Source of the DNA: SCN-70-22 sp046327755
GTDB lineage: Bacteria; Gemmatimonadota; Gemmatimonadetes; Gemmatimonadales; Gemmatimonadaceae
Reading direction: 5' to 3'
DNA: 64,000 nt
NCBI GenBank assembly: GCA_046327755.1
Contig: JAXLXW010000012.1
Coordinates: 62,001 to 126,000, forward strand
Shown: positions 9,681-17,629 of the stretch, piece by piece
Layout: every line of letters begins with the position of its first letter
Numbering within the stretch: position 1 is the first letter of the stretch
Notes under the pieces: generated by a model
Told to the model about the DNA's origin: nothing
The model's input: only the letters and a program-made list of their open reading frames with translations
The model's database searches: none
Translations under genes and position numbers: made by a program

Positions 9681-9795
9681 GGGTCGGGTGGGATGGAGCC
9701 GTGGGTCGGCGGACCCCACCATATTCCGCGCGGGGAGCGCGCGGCGCTAGAAGTGCGTGCGCTTCCGCGATCGCCCGCACGCCTCGTCCGGCCCG

Positions 9796-10992
9796 TCAGT
9801 GACAGCTCCCGCTCCCGCTGTCGGTGAACGTCCCGCCGGCCGCGCGGATGAACTCCCACCGGTAGCTCCCCGCGCCTAACGTCAATCGCAGCACGCCGTA
9901 GGTGTCGTTGTTGCGCACCTCCGAGTTCGGCTCCGGCGCCCCGATCGAGTAGAACGAGCGTCCCCCCGTCCCCACGACGAACTCGCGGATCCCTCGCACC
10001 GGATCGGCCACGGCCGATGGCGACTGCGGGGCGAAGCGCTCGTACATGTGCTCGTGCCCGTTGAGCACCACTTCGGCGCCATGCTCGTACAGCGCCTCCC
10101 AGAACGGAGCCACGCCCTTGTCGTTGCCGTGACGGCGCCCCGAGTTGAAGCGCGGGTGGTGCCAATAGGCGAGCGTGCAACGCCTGGTGCTCGCCGCAAG
10201 GTCGGCGCGCAACCATCGCTCCTGCGGGGAACCGGGAGCGCAGGCGACTATCGAGCAGTTGCTGTTCAGGACGACGATGTGCCAGTCGCCCGCATCGTAC
10301 GAGTAGTACCCCTTGCCGCGCTCGCCCGCCGCGGCGCCGAAGTAGTTGTAGTACCCGCGCGCACCGGACGTCTGGTACTCGTGGTTCCCGACCGACGGCA
10401 TCGTGCGCGACTTGAACGCCCCCCACGACTCGCCGTAGCACTTGGCGTAGTCGGTCGCGCTCCCGTTCTCGTAGGCGTTGTCCCCCAGCACGGTGACCGT
10501 CCCGACCAGGCGCTTCACCACCGCGGCGGTCGATTCATCGTTCGGGTTGTCGCACTGCGCGATGTCGCCTGCCGCGATGAGGATGGTCCCCTCCGTCGGT
10601 GCGCCGCCGCTCACCGCGACCGGCACGTCGCCGTTCATGGCGCCGACGGAGGCGGTGATGACCGCCGATCCCCCTGACACGCCGGTCACCACCCCGTTGG
10701 CCGTGACGGTCGCCACGGCGGCGTTCCGGCTCGCCCAGAGCACGGGCGTGTCGACCGCCTTCCCCTCGCCATCGAGCGCGGACGCCGTCAGCTGCACCGT
10801 GTCACCGGCCGAGAGCGAGATCGCCTGGGGGGCGACGGAGATGCGGCGCACCGACGCCGCCGGCGAGTTCGCGAGCGACGGATCTTCGTGGCCCGTGCCA
10901 TCGCCCGCCTTCGACTCTCCCCGGCAGGCTGCGATCATCGCGCACAGCGTGACCAGGGCAATCGTCGTCAGGCGCTCGCGCCGGATGTGCAT
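9796..10992 (-). CDS. lipoprotein metallophosphoesterase with N-terminal Ig-like (BIG2) domain
   Basis: About 398 residues. A lipobox ending in A-A-C marks a lipoprotein. Next comes a bacterial Ig-like type 2 domain (VTANGVVTGVSGGSAVITA, roughly residues 50-140), then a calcineurin-like phosphoesterase/purple acid phosphatase domain with the metal motifs GDIA, GDNAYENG, GNHEYQ, YWHHPRFN and GHEHMYER in the expected order. Likely an outer-surface or periplasmic phosphatase. The ATG at 10992 begins the signal peptide; the long in-frame extension to 11178 is Arg-rich and unlikely. Transcribed divergently from the alpha/beta hydrolase at 11333. Confidence 0.88.
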   Translation of the reverse strand: MHIRRERLTTIALVTLCAMIAACRGESKAGDGTGHEDPSLANSPAASVRRISVAPQAISLSAGDTVQLTASALDGEGKAVDTPVLWASRNAAVATVTANGVVTGVSGGSAVITASVGAMNGDVPVAVSGGAPTEGTILIAAGDIAQCDNPNDESTAAVVKRLVGTVTVLGDNAYENGSATDYAKCYGESWGAFKSRTMPSVGNHEYQTSGARGYYNYFGAAAGERGKGYYSYDAGDWHIVVLNSNCSIVACAPGSPQERWLRADLAASTRRCTLAYWHHPRFNSGRRHGNDKGVAPFWEALYEHGAEVVLNGHEHMYERFAPQSPSAVADPVRGIREFVVGTGGRSFYSIGAPEPNSEVRNNDTYGVLRLTLGAGSYRWEFIRAAGGTFTDSGSGSCH

Positions 10993-11332
10993 GTCGTGTT
11001 GGGACGTGAGGGTGGTGAAGGCTCGGCGAACGGTCGACGCACCACGCCGCGCAAAGGGCACCGCTTCGCGAGACGGGTCGGGGCGTGGCGACCGGTGGCG
11101 ATGCCGGCGCCATGAACCATATGCGTCACCGGTGCAGCATGGGAGGCGTGCCATGCTTCGTTGCGCCCTCTCAGTCATCGCCCGCGACGGCTACGTCATC
11201 GCCGTGCGCGCACTACGTCACTCGCTCGATCCTCGCCGGGAGCGCATCGCCCGACCTTGTCACCCGTCGGTGGCAGCGCCGGATCCACCCGGGGTCCGTC
11301 TCCCACCCGACTCATTCCGCAAGGAGGATGGC
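10993..11332. other. divergent intergenic region
   Basis: A 340-base gap between the divergent metallophosphatase and lipoprotein hydrolase genes, so it should hold both promoters. The only element I can place is the AAGGAGG ribosome site at 11321-11327 for the plus-strand gene. No convincing -35/-10 pair, operator or small gene was found. Confidence 0.5.
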
Positions 11333-12598
11333 ATGCGCAAGACGACCGTGTTCCGTGCCTGGCTCGTCCCGATGGCCTTCGCGATCGGGGCCTGCAGTGA
11401 TGCCCCGGCGACGCTCGTCGCCCCACCAACGGTCGCCTCTCGGTCCAACGGCGTCGTCACCGAGCCCGCCACCGGCCCGTGGCTCCGCATCGTCGAGGGC
11501 GAGACCGGCCCAGGCTCCAAGTTCGCCCTGTACGTCCCGCGCAACTGGAATGGCGACGCCGTCTACTACATGCACGGCTTCCGTGATGCCACCTCCCCCG
11601 TCGACCTGCGTGACCAGGACGCCCTCTACACCATCCGCGACCAGTTCGGCAGCATGGGCTACGCCGTCGCCTACTCCAGCTACTCGGAGAACGGCTTCGT
11701 CGTGAAGGATGGCGCGCAGCGCTCGCACCAGCTGCGCGGGCTTCTCACCTCGGAGCTCGGCAAGGCCCCGACGCGCTCCTTCCTCGTCGGGCACTCGTTA
11801 GGGGGCGGGATCGCCCTCTCGCTCGCCGAGCGCTACCCCGACCAGTACAACGGTGCGCTGCTGATGTGCGGCATGGTCGGCGGATCGTTGCTGGAGACGC
11901 AGTACCTCGGGCACGTGCGCGCCCTGGCCGACGTCTACTACCCGAATGTCTTCCCCGGGCGCGTCGACGGCGTCCCTCCCGGCACGACGATCACGCTCCC
12001 TCAGGTCATCGGTGCCGTGTCGTCCAACCCGGCCGGGCTCTTCGCCATCGGCAGCATGCAGCAGACGCCGCTCCCCTACGTCCCGCTCGGCGCACCGACC
12101 AATCCCAGCAGCGTGGCGTTCCAGACGCTCGTCGGGTCGCTCTACGGCGCACTGAGCTTCCACGCGCGCGGCATCAACAACATCGTCGACCTCGTTCCCG
12201 GTGACTCGCCGTTCGACAACGCGGAGACGACCTACGCGCTGAGTGCAACACCGCTCCTCCCGGCACCGATGCTTGCCCCGGCGGTCGCCCTCGCCAACGC
12301 GACCGTGACGCGCTACACCGCCGACGTGCAGGCCACCAACTATCTCGAACGCTACTTCACGCCGACCGGTGCGCTCGCCATGCCGGTGCTCACGATCCAC
12401 AACGCGTGGGATCCCGCCGTCCCCGCCTTCCACGAGACCGAGCTGCTCGCGCGTGCAACGGCGGCCGGCGCCGCCGGCAACCTGCTGCAGCGGCAGGTGC
12501 CGTCCTTCGGGCATTGCGCCATCTCGGCCCCGACCATGCTGCAGGGCTTCCAGGACCTCGTGCAGTGGCAGGCGAGCGGCAACAAGCCGGCCAGCTGA
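11333..12598 (+). CDS. lipoprotein alpha/beta hydrolase
   Basis: About 421 residues. AAGGAGG sits five bases before the ATG at 11333, the clearest ribosome site in this part. A lipobox (AFAIGAC) follows the signal sequence. The nucleophile elbow is G-H-S-L-G with Ser155, and a His near the C-terminus (PSFGHCAIS) can complete the triad; NAWDPAVP offers the acid. Resembles large secreted esterases or prolyl peptidase-like hydrolases. No partner gene in the same operon; the next gene starts 207 bases later. Substrate unknown. Confidence 0.85.
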   Translation: MRKTTVFRAWLVPMAFAIGACSDAPATLVAPPTVASRSNGVVTEPATGPWLRIVEGETGPGSKFALYVPRNWNGDAVYYMHGFRDATSPVDLRDQDALYTIRDQFGSMGYAVAYSSYSENGFVVKDGAQRSHQLRGLLTSELGKAPTRSFLVGHSLGGGIALSLAERYPDQYNGALLMCGMVGGSLLETQYLGHVRALADVYYPNVFPGRVDGVPPGTTITLPQVIGAVSSNPAGLFAIGSMQQTPLPYVPLGAPTNPSSVAFQTLVGSLYGALSFHARGINNIVDLVPGDSPFDNAETTYALSATPLLPAPMLAPAVALANATVTRYTADVQATNYLERYFTPTGALAMPVLTIHNAWDPAVPAFHETELLARATAAGAAGNLLQRQVPSFGHCAISAPTMLQGFQDLVQWQASGNKPAS

Positions 12599-12805
12599 GC
12601 CTTCTCGCGGCGCGACTCCTGCGCCTGGTTCTCCCATCGACATCGGGTCGTGTGCGGGCGGGGGCCGGTATGGCTCCGCCCGCGCACGACGTTGTCGGGG
12701 AAATCCCGCATGGCGAATGCAACATGCGGAAGCGCACCTTACCGCTACTCCCGAGTCCTGCGCCGCAGCCGGCGCATTCCACGCAGGCGTCTCCCTCCCG
12801 CGCCG

Positions 12806-14119
12806 ATGCCCACGCTCATTCGCCGCTTCGTTGCGCTGCTTGGCGCGCTGCTCTGCGCCATCGCGGTCTTCGTCCTCGCGTCGGCGTTAGGCATCGGCTT
12901 CTGGCCACTCGCCGTCGCGGCACTCGGCGCCTTCCTCGCCGCGGGCTGGTTCCTCCTCCGCCTGGCCGGCGGCACGCGCGCCGAAGCCGGGCGGTGGCTG
13001 GTGGCCGGCGGCGTGGTGTACGTCGTCCTCGCCCAGCTGCTCGTGGGGCGCCCGCCGGCGCGCACGGTCGTGCAGGCGCCCGCGCCGCCCGACACGCGCT
13101 ACTGGTCGTTAGGCGACGGCGCCCGCATCGCCTACCAGCTCGCGCCGGCGCGCCCCGACTCGCAGGTCGCGGGCGTCCCGCATCCCCCCGTCGTCGTCCT
13201 CCACGACGGCCCGGGAACCCCCGCGCTCTCGTTCCTCACCGCGCTCGGCAAGCGTCCCTATGACTTCCTCGCCGAGCGGGGATATGCGGTCTACTACTAC
13301 GATCAGTTGGGGAGCGGCTTCTCCAGTCGCCTCAATCTCACGCACCACGCCCCGTATACTGTCGCGCGACACGTGGCCGACCTCGAGGCCATTCGCGGAC
13401 AGATCGGCGCGCCACGACTCATCCTCGCCGGCACCGGATGGGGGGCGACGCTCGCCGTGCACTACTTCCTGCAGCATCCCGACCACGTCGAACGACTCAT
13501 CCTCGAGTCACCCGCCGCGCTGTGGGCCCCGGCGTGGCCGGAGACGATCAACCCGGCGGCGCGGGCCAGGATGAGCGACGTGCAGGCCTCGACGATGGCC
13601 GCGCTCGAACGCCCGCCGTTGCGCCTGGTGCTCGGGCGCATGATGGCCGACTTCAGCGCGCCGGTCGCCCATCGCTGGATCGCCGAGTGGGAAGGCGACC
13701 AGTGGTGGACGCAGCGCACGCAGGAGGCGATGCGACTCGGGCAGCCCAACCTCACGTGCAAGAGCGACCCCGCGGAGTCCGGGCTCCCCGCGCCCTCCGG
13801 GTTGGGCTTCTTCGCCAACAGCTACACCCTGGCCGACGCGCTGGAACTCCCCGATCCCCGCCCCGCCCTGCGCAAGCTCCCCATCCAGACGTTGATCATT
13901 CGCGGGACGTGCGACTATCTCAACTGGGCGGTGTCGGCCGAGTACCTGCAGGTGATCAAGGGGGCGCACTACGTGGCGATCCCTGCCGCCGGGCACAACA
14001 TCTGGCTGGAGCAGCCGTTGATGTTCTCCGAGGTCGTGGGCGCCTTCCTGCGCGGGGAGAAGCTCCCGCTCGAGGCCTACGACCCGCAGAGCATGGCGCA
14101 GGCGTCGGGTGGTCGTTAG
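12806..14119 (+). CDS. proline-iminopeptidase-like alpha/beta protein lacking the nucleophile Ser
   Basis: About 437 residues with two or three N-terminal membrane helices (residues 5-75) and a C-terminal alpha/beta hydrolase domain of the proline iminopeptidase type. The oxyanion motif reads H-D-G-P-G, the acid is D370 (GTCDYLNW) and the His is H397 (AGHNIWLE). The nucleophile elbow, normally G-G-S-W-G, reads G-T-G-W-G, so Ser is Gly211 (codon GGA at 13436). With the rest of the triad intact, this looks like a recent loss or a non-hydrolytic role. Stop TAG at 14117-14119 lies inside a CGTTAGG hexamer. Confidence 0.83.
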   Translation: MPTLIRRFVALLGALLCAIAVFVLASALGIGFWPLAVAALGAFLAAGWFLLRLAGGTRAEAGRWLVAGGVVYVVLAQLLVGRPPARTVVQAPAPPDTRYWSLGDGARIAYQLAPARPDSQVAGVPHPPVVVLHDGPGTPALSFLTALGKRPYDFLAERGYAVYYYDQLGSGFSSRLNLTHHAPYTVARHVADLEAIRGQIGAPRLILAGTGWGATLAVHYFLQHPDHVERLILESPAALWAPAWPETINPAARARMSDVQASTMAALERPPLRLVLGRMMADFSAPVAHRWIAEWEGDQWWTQRTQEAMRLGQPNLTCKSDPAESGLPAPSGLGFFANSYTLADALELPDPRPALRKLPIQTLIIRGTCDYLNWAVSAEYLQVIKGAHYVAIPAAGHNIWLEQPLMFSEVVGAFLRGEKLPLEAYDPQSMAQASGGR

Positions 14120-14155
14120 GCTCGACACACGGCGGACCATGCGCAAGGAGGACCG

Positions 14156-14641
14156 ATGCAATCGTTGATGCGACGCGTACGCGGCGCGCTGGGGATGGGG
14201 GTGATCTGGGGCGTGGCGGGGGCGGCAATCGGCGGGGTGCTGGAGCTGATCGACAACATCCTCCCGGGCGCCCTCCCCTTCATTTCGCGCGTCGACATGT
14301 GGCCGCAGACGCTGGCGATCCCAGGCTTCATGGGCGGCGTCATCTTTGCCCTCGTCCTGATGATTGCCGGCGGGCGGCGGCGCTTCGACGAGCTGTCGAT
14401 TCCCCGCTTCGCGGCGTGGGGGGCGCTGGCCGGGCTGGTACTGGGGAGCATTGGCGTCTCAAACGGGCTCCCGCTCTATGTCCTCGGTATCACCGCGCTG
14501 GGAGGAGCTGTCGCGGCGTCGGGGGCGCTATCGTTGGCCCGGCGCGCCGGCGACCGCGAACGCCTGATGGCGCAGAGCGACGCGAACGGACTGCCGCCGG
14601 AGCCTAACGACGAACGCCGCCGGCTCCCCGGCGAGGATTGA
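14156..14641 (+). CDS. small polytopic membrane protein, unknown function
   Basis: 161 residues with four predicted membrane helices (about 12-32, 55-75, 85-105 and 108-128) and a charged C-terminal tail. AAGGAGG lies four bases before the ATG, so the start is well supported. It follows the nucleophile-less hydrolase by 36 bases on the same strand and may share its transcript. I do not recognise a family. Confidence 0.75.
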   Translation: MQSLMRRVRGALGMGVIWGVAGAAIGGVLELIDNILPGALPFISRVDMWPQTLAIPGFMGGVIFALVLMIAGGRRRFDELSIPRFAAWGALAGLVLGSIGVSNGLPLYVLGITALGGAVAASGALSLARRAGDRERLMAQSDANGLPPEPNDERRRLPGED

Positions 14642-14668
14642 CTCGGCGACCCGGCGCGGGCCGACGGC

Positions 14669-14690
14669 GCGCGAGGCACGGCTCGCGCCT
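14669..14690. terminator. possible hairpin between convergent genes
   Basis: GCGCGAG, six-base loop, CTCGCGC: a 7-bp stem between the plus-strand gene ending at 14641 and the minus-strand gene ending at 14691. Only a weak T run follows (CCTTC), so a terminator role is tentative. Confidence 0.35.
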
Positions 14691-15371
14691 TCACCCCGCG
14701 ACGAGCGGCGCCGGCGACTGCACCGGTCGCCGTCGCGCACGCAGCAGCCACTCCGCCACCAGGAGATTGGGGACCCAGCACAGCCAGGCGATCGCCTGGT
14801 ACGACGGCTCGTACGGCAGCCCCGTCGCCACGCTGAGCGGGATGTAGATGCGGAGCGTGACCGCGGCGAAGGTGAGGGCGAAGCTGCGCACCATCCAGCG
14901 ACGATGCTCGGCGACGTCGCCCGCCCGGATGCGCTGCACCCCGATTGCCGTCGTTGCCATCCACGCCAGCGAGAGGAAGGCGAAGCCGAGGTGGGCCGGT
15001 GTTCCGCCCTGCGAGACCGTCGCGAGGGCGAGCCCCCCAACGCCGGACAGCAGGACGCCGACCGCGTAGGCGCGCCCGGACCATCGATGCACCACCGGCC
15101 ACCGACGTCGGATGCCGGCGATGAGCTGCAGCGGTGCCAGCGCAATCACCATCGCTCCCACCGCCAGATGCAGCATCACGGGGACAGGGTGCTGGTCGAC
15201 GCGCTGCTGCATGAGCGGCGGACGCATGGACGGAAGCACGACGATGGCGAGGGCGTAGGCGGCGACGAGCGCGCAGAGCACCGCGATCACCGCAAGCATC
15301 CCCCCGCGAAGGCCGCGACGGGGGACGGCGGCAAACCGCCGCCCCTCGTCGTACGTCACGCGCGCGCTCAT
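14691..15371 (-). CDS. DUF2306 membrane protein
   Basis: About 226 residues with six to seven hydrophobic helices. H-P-V-P-V-M-L-H, the P-V-V-H-R-W-S-G-R loop and EHRRWMVRS are typical of DUF2306 proteins, whose conserved histidines have suggested redox or heme-related roles; function is not proven. The ATG at 15371 overlaps the stop of the preceding TIG/PD40 lipoprotein gene as ATGA, so the two are translationally coupled; this decides the start over the in-frame ATG at 15386. Confidence 0.85.
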   Translation of the reverse strand: MSARVTYDEGRRFAAVPRRGLRGGMLAVIAVLCALVAAYALAIVVLPSMRPPLMQQRVDQHPVPVMLHLAVGAMVIALAPLQLIAGIRRRWPVVHRWSGRAYAVGVLLSGVGGLALATVSQGGTPAHLGFAFLSLAWMATTAIGVQRIRAGDVAEHRRWMVRSFALTFAAVTLRIYIPLSVATGLPYEPSYQAIAWLCWVPNLLVAEWLLRARRRPVQSPAPLVAG

Positions 15372-17461
15372 GGACGCCTGACCCAACGGGCGTGGCGCCC
15401 GCCGCCCAACGATTCCGGCATCACGATGCGAGGCCCGGCGTTGGCGGCGAGGGAGAAGGCGTACACCGCCCCCGCCTCGCTTCCGCGCGTTTGGGCCGTG
15501 GTGAGCCAGCGGCCATCCGGCGAGTACGCCGGCGTCGCCGCGATGCTCACCAGTCGCCCGCCGATGTTCGACTCATCGCTCCCGTCCGGCTTCACCGTCA
15601 TCACCATGGATTGCTGTGGCTGGCGGAAGACGCGTGCGAAGACGATGACCGACCCATCGGGGGCCCAGGTCGGCTCGAGGTCGTTCGCGTCGTCCCGGTT
15701 GGTCAGCTGCCGCTTGTTGCTACCGTCGGCCGACATCACCCACAGCTGCGAGCCTCCGCGCCCCTGCACGGTGTAGGCAATCTGCGACCCGTCGGGCGAC
15801 CAGGCCGGGGCGCGCGCGGCGCTCCCAGAGCCCGGCGCCCCGCCCTGCGGCGCGGCGTCGGTCAGACGATACAGCGTGCCGGTGGCGAGTTCCACGACGA
15901 AGATGTCGAGTGCCCCCGCGGTGCGATTGCTCGTGAACGCCAGCTTCGTCCCGTCGGGCGACCAGGCGGGATCGCCGTCGAAGCCAGCGCTCGGCAGCAG
16001 GCGCGTCGTCCCGCCGTCGGCCGCGAGGATGAACAGGTCGACGTCACCCGCTGGGCCGGCGCCCTTGGCCACCCCGGCGTACGCGATCAGGCGACCGTCC
16101 GGAGACGGGGCAGGCGTAAACGCCACGTTAGGCGTGCGCAACCGGCTCGGGGCGTTGGCCGTCGTGAGGTCCCACAGGCGCAGGTGGCGGTCGTCCCCTT
16201 CGCCGGCTTCATACACCAGCTGGAAGTCCGGGGCATCGTGCACGCGCACCGTGCGCTTCGCGCGGACGCCGTCGATCGACGCCTCCACGTCGGTCTCGCC
16301 CGCCGCCACGCCGTACACGGACACCTCGCGCTCGCTCACCGGGACCAGCGTGGCCACGAAGGGATTGGCCACGCTCCAGGTGGCGCGCCGGTCGGTGAGC
16401 TCGTTGCCCAGGTGGTCCTCGGCGGTTGCCGTCAGCCGCAAGGCATGGTTACGCCACGTCCACGGCAACCCCCACGGCGAGTGCACCGTCACGCGCGCCA
16501 CCGGGATCGCGTTGACGGCGAAGGTCGCGGTCGCCGTCCCGCCCCCGGGGGCGGGCGTCTGCACCATCACGGCAACGGTGCGGGCCACGCGCACGTCCTG
16601 CGGGTCTATCGTCACCTGCAGGGCGGTCGGCGAGACATAGCGAGTCGCCCGCTCCGCGCCGTCCCACCACACCGCCGTGCGCGGGGTGAAGCCGGTCCCG
16701 CTGATCGTGAGGGTGAAGGCCGCCGTCCAACCGGCCGCAATCTGCCGCGGCTCCAGCTGCGTGATGGTCGGCGCCACGGCGTCCTCGATCGCCAGCGTGA
16801 GCGCGTTCGAGACCCCGCCGCCGGGAGCCGGCGTCGCCGCCGTGACCGCCAGCGTCACCGCCTGCGCCAGCGCCGCCGTCGAGAGCTTGAGACGCAACGT
16901 CGTGGCGTCGATGTGATCCGTCGTTTGTTCGACCCCGTCCAGGCGCAACCGCGTGGCCGCGGTGAAGCCGGTGCCGGTCACCTCGACCAGGAGCGGCCCG
17001 GGGCTTCCGGCGGCGATGGTCGTCGGAGTCATGCTTGTGAGGACGGGAACGGGATTCGGAGCCACGATGCGCACCTCGATGCGGGAGGACTTTCCTTCGC
17101 TGGACGCCCGGATTCCCGTCGTCCCTTCCGCACGCGCCGTGATCACCCCTGCGGCACTCACGGTCGCCACCCCCTGGTTCTCGCTCTCCCAGGTGAGCGG
17201 TCGGTCGGTCAGCACGGCGCCAGTGGCGGAGAGCGTCGACGCCTGCAGCGCCTGCGTCGTCCCCACCAGCAGCGCTTCCGCCAGCGGCTCGATGCGCACC
17301 GAGGCGACGGGGACTGGCTCTTCCGGCGCGGTGGGACGGCCGGACTTCGAGTCGCCGCACGCGGCGAGCAGCAGCACGAGCGTCGTGAGCGAGACTTCTG
17401 TCACCCGGAGCGTCAGTCGACGCCGCAGCGGGTGCCGTTTGGAGAGGAGAAGGGACGTCAT
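15368..17461 (-). CDS. lipoprotein with Ig-like, IPT/TIG and PD40 propeller domains
   Basis: 697 residues. Lipobox L-L-A-A-C, then a BIG2-like domain (VATVSAAGVITARAEGTT, to about residue 130), two IPT/TIG repeats (each with TGTGFT and TPAPGGG), another Ig-like segment, and a C-terminal TolB/WD40-like propeller with PD40 motifs (SPDGRLIAYAG, SPDGTKLAFTS, SPDGSQIAYTV, SPDGRWLTTA). Probably a cell-surface binding or scaffolding protein. It is first in an operon with the DUF2306 gene and divergent from the ATPase-BTAD regulator at 17630, which may control it. Confidence 0.87.
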   Translation of the reverse strand: MTSLLLSKRHPLRRRLTLRVTEVSLTTLVLLLAACGDSKSGRPTAPEEPVPVASVRIEPLAEALLVGTTQALQASTLSATGAVLTDRPLTWESENQGVATVSAAGVITARAEGTTGIRASSEGKSSRIEVRIVAPNPVPVLTSMTPTTIAAGSPGPLLVEVTGTGFTAATRLRLDGVEQTTDHIDATTLRLKLSTAALAQAVTLAVTAATPAPGGGVSNALTLAIEDAVAPTITQLEPRQIAAGWTAAFTLTISGTGFTPRTAVWWDGAERATRYVSPTALQVTIDPQDVRVARTVAVMVQTPAPGGGTATATFAVNAIPVARVTVHSPWGLPWTWRNHALRLTATAEDHLGNELTDRRATWSVANPFVATLVPVSEREVSVYGVAAGETDVEASIDGVRAKRTVRVHDAPDFQLVYEAGEGDDRHLRLWDLTTANAPSRLRTPNVAFTPAPSPDGRLIAYAGVAKGAGPAGDVDLFILAADGGTTRLLPSAGFDGDPAWSPDGTKLAFTSNRTAGALDIFVVELATGTLYRLTDAAPQGGAPGSGSAARAPAWSPDGSQIAYTVQGRGGSQLWVMSADGSNKRQLTNRDDANDLEPTWAPDGSVIVFARVFRQPQQSMVMTVKPDGSDESNIGGRLVSIAATPAYSPDGRWLTTAQTRGSEAGAVYAFSLAANAGPRIVMPESLGGGRHARWVRRP

Positions 17462-17564
17462 GGGAGTCGAGGGGGGAATCGGTTCGGTGCAACCGTGGTC
17501 CAGCGCCGGCTGCCTGTCCCCGCACCCATTCGAGTCGGGGACGCGGCGGACGATACGGCGCGCC

Positions 17565-17606
17565 GCTTAATCCCCTTGCTTCCCTCAGGTCCCGACTGCT
17601 TAATCC
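17565..17606. promoter_or_regulatory. direct repeat GCTTAATCC x2, 33 bp apart (candidate SARP-type box)
   Basis: GCTTAATCC occurs at 17565-17573 and 17598-17606. It lies in the 168-base gap between the divergent TIG/PD40 lipoprotein and the BTAD regulator, 24 bases before the regulator ATG. SARP-family regulators are known to bind direct repeats spaced by multiples of about 11 bp; the 33-bp spacing fits. Binding is inferred only. Confidence 0.45.
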
Positions 17607-17629
17607 GAGTCCCCCCTCGCGTTGGACCC

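Noticed and set aside
15392..17629. A 746-codon open N-terminal extension of the ATPase-BTAD regulator
   Set aside because: It is antisense to the TIG/PD40 lipoprotein, Arg/Gly-rich without domain features, and the regulator has a natural ATG with a proper N-terminus at 17630.
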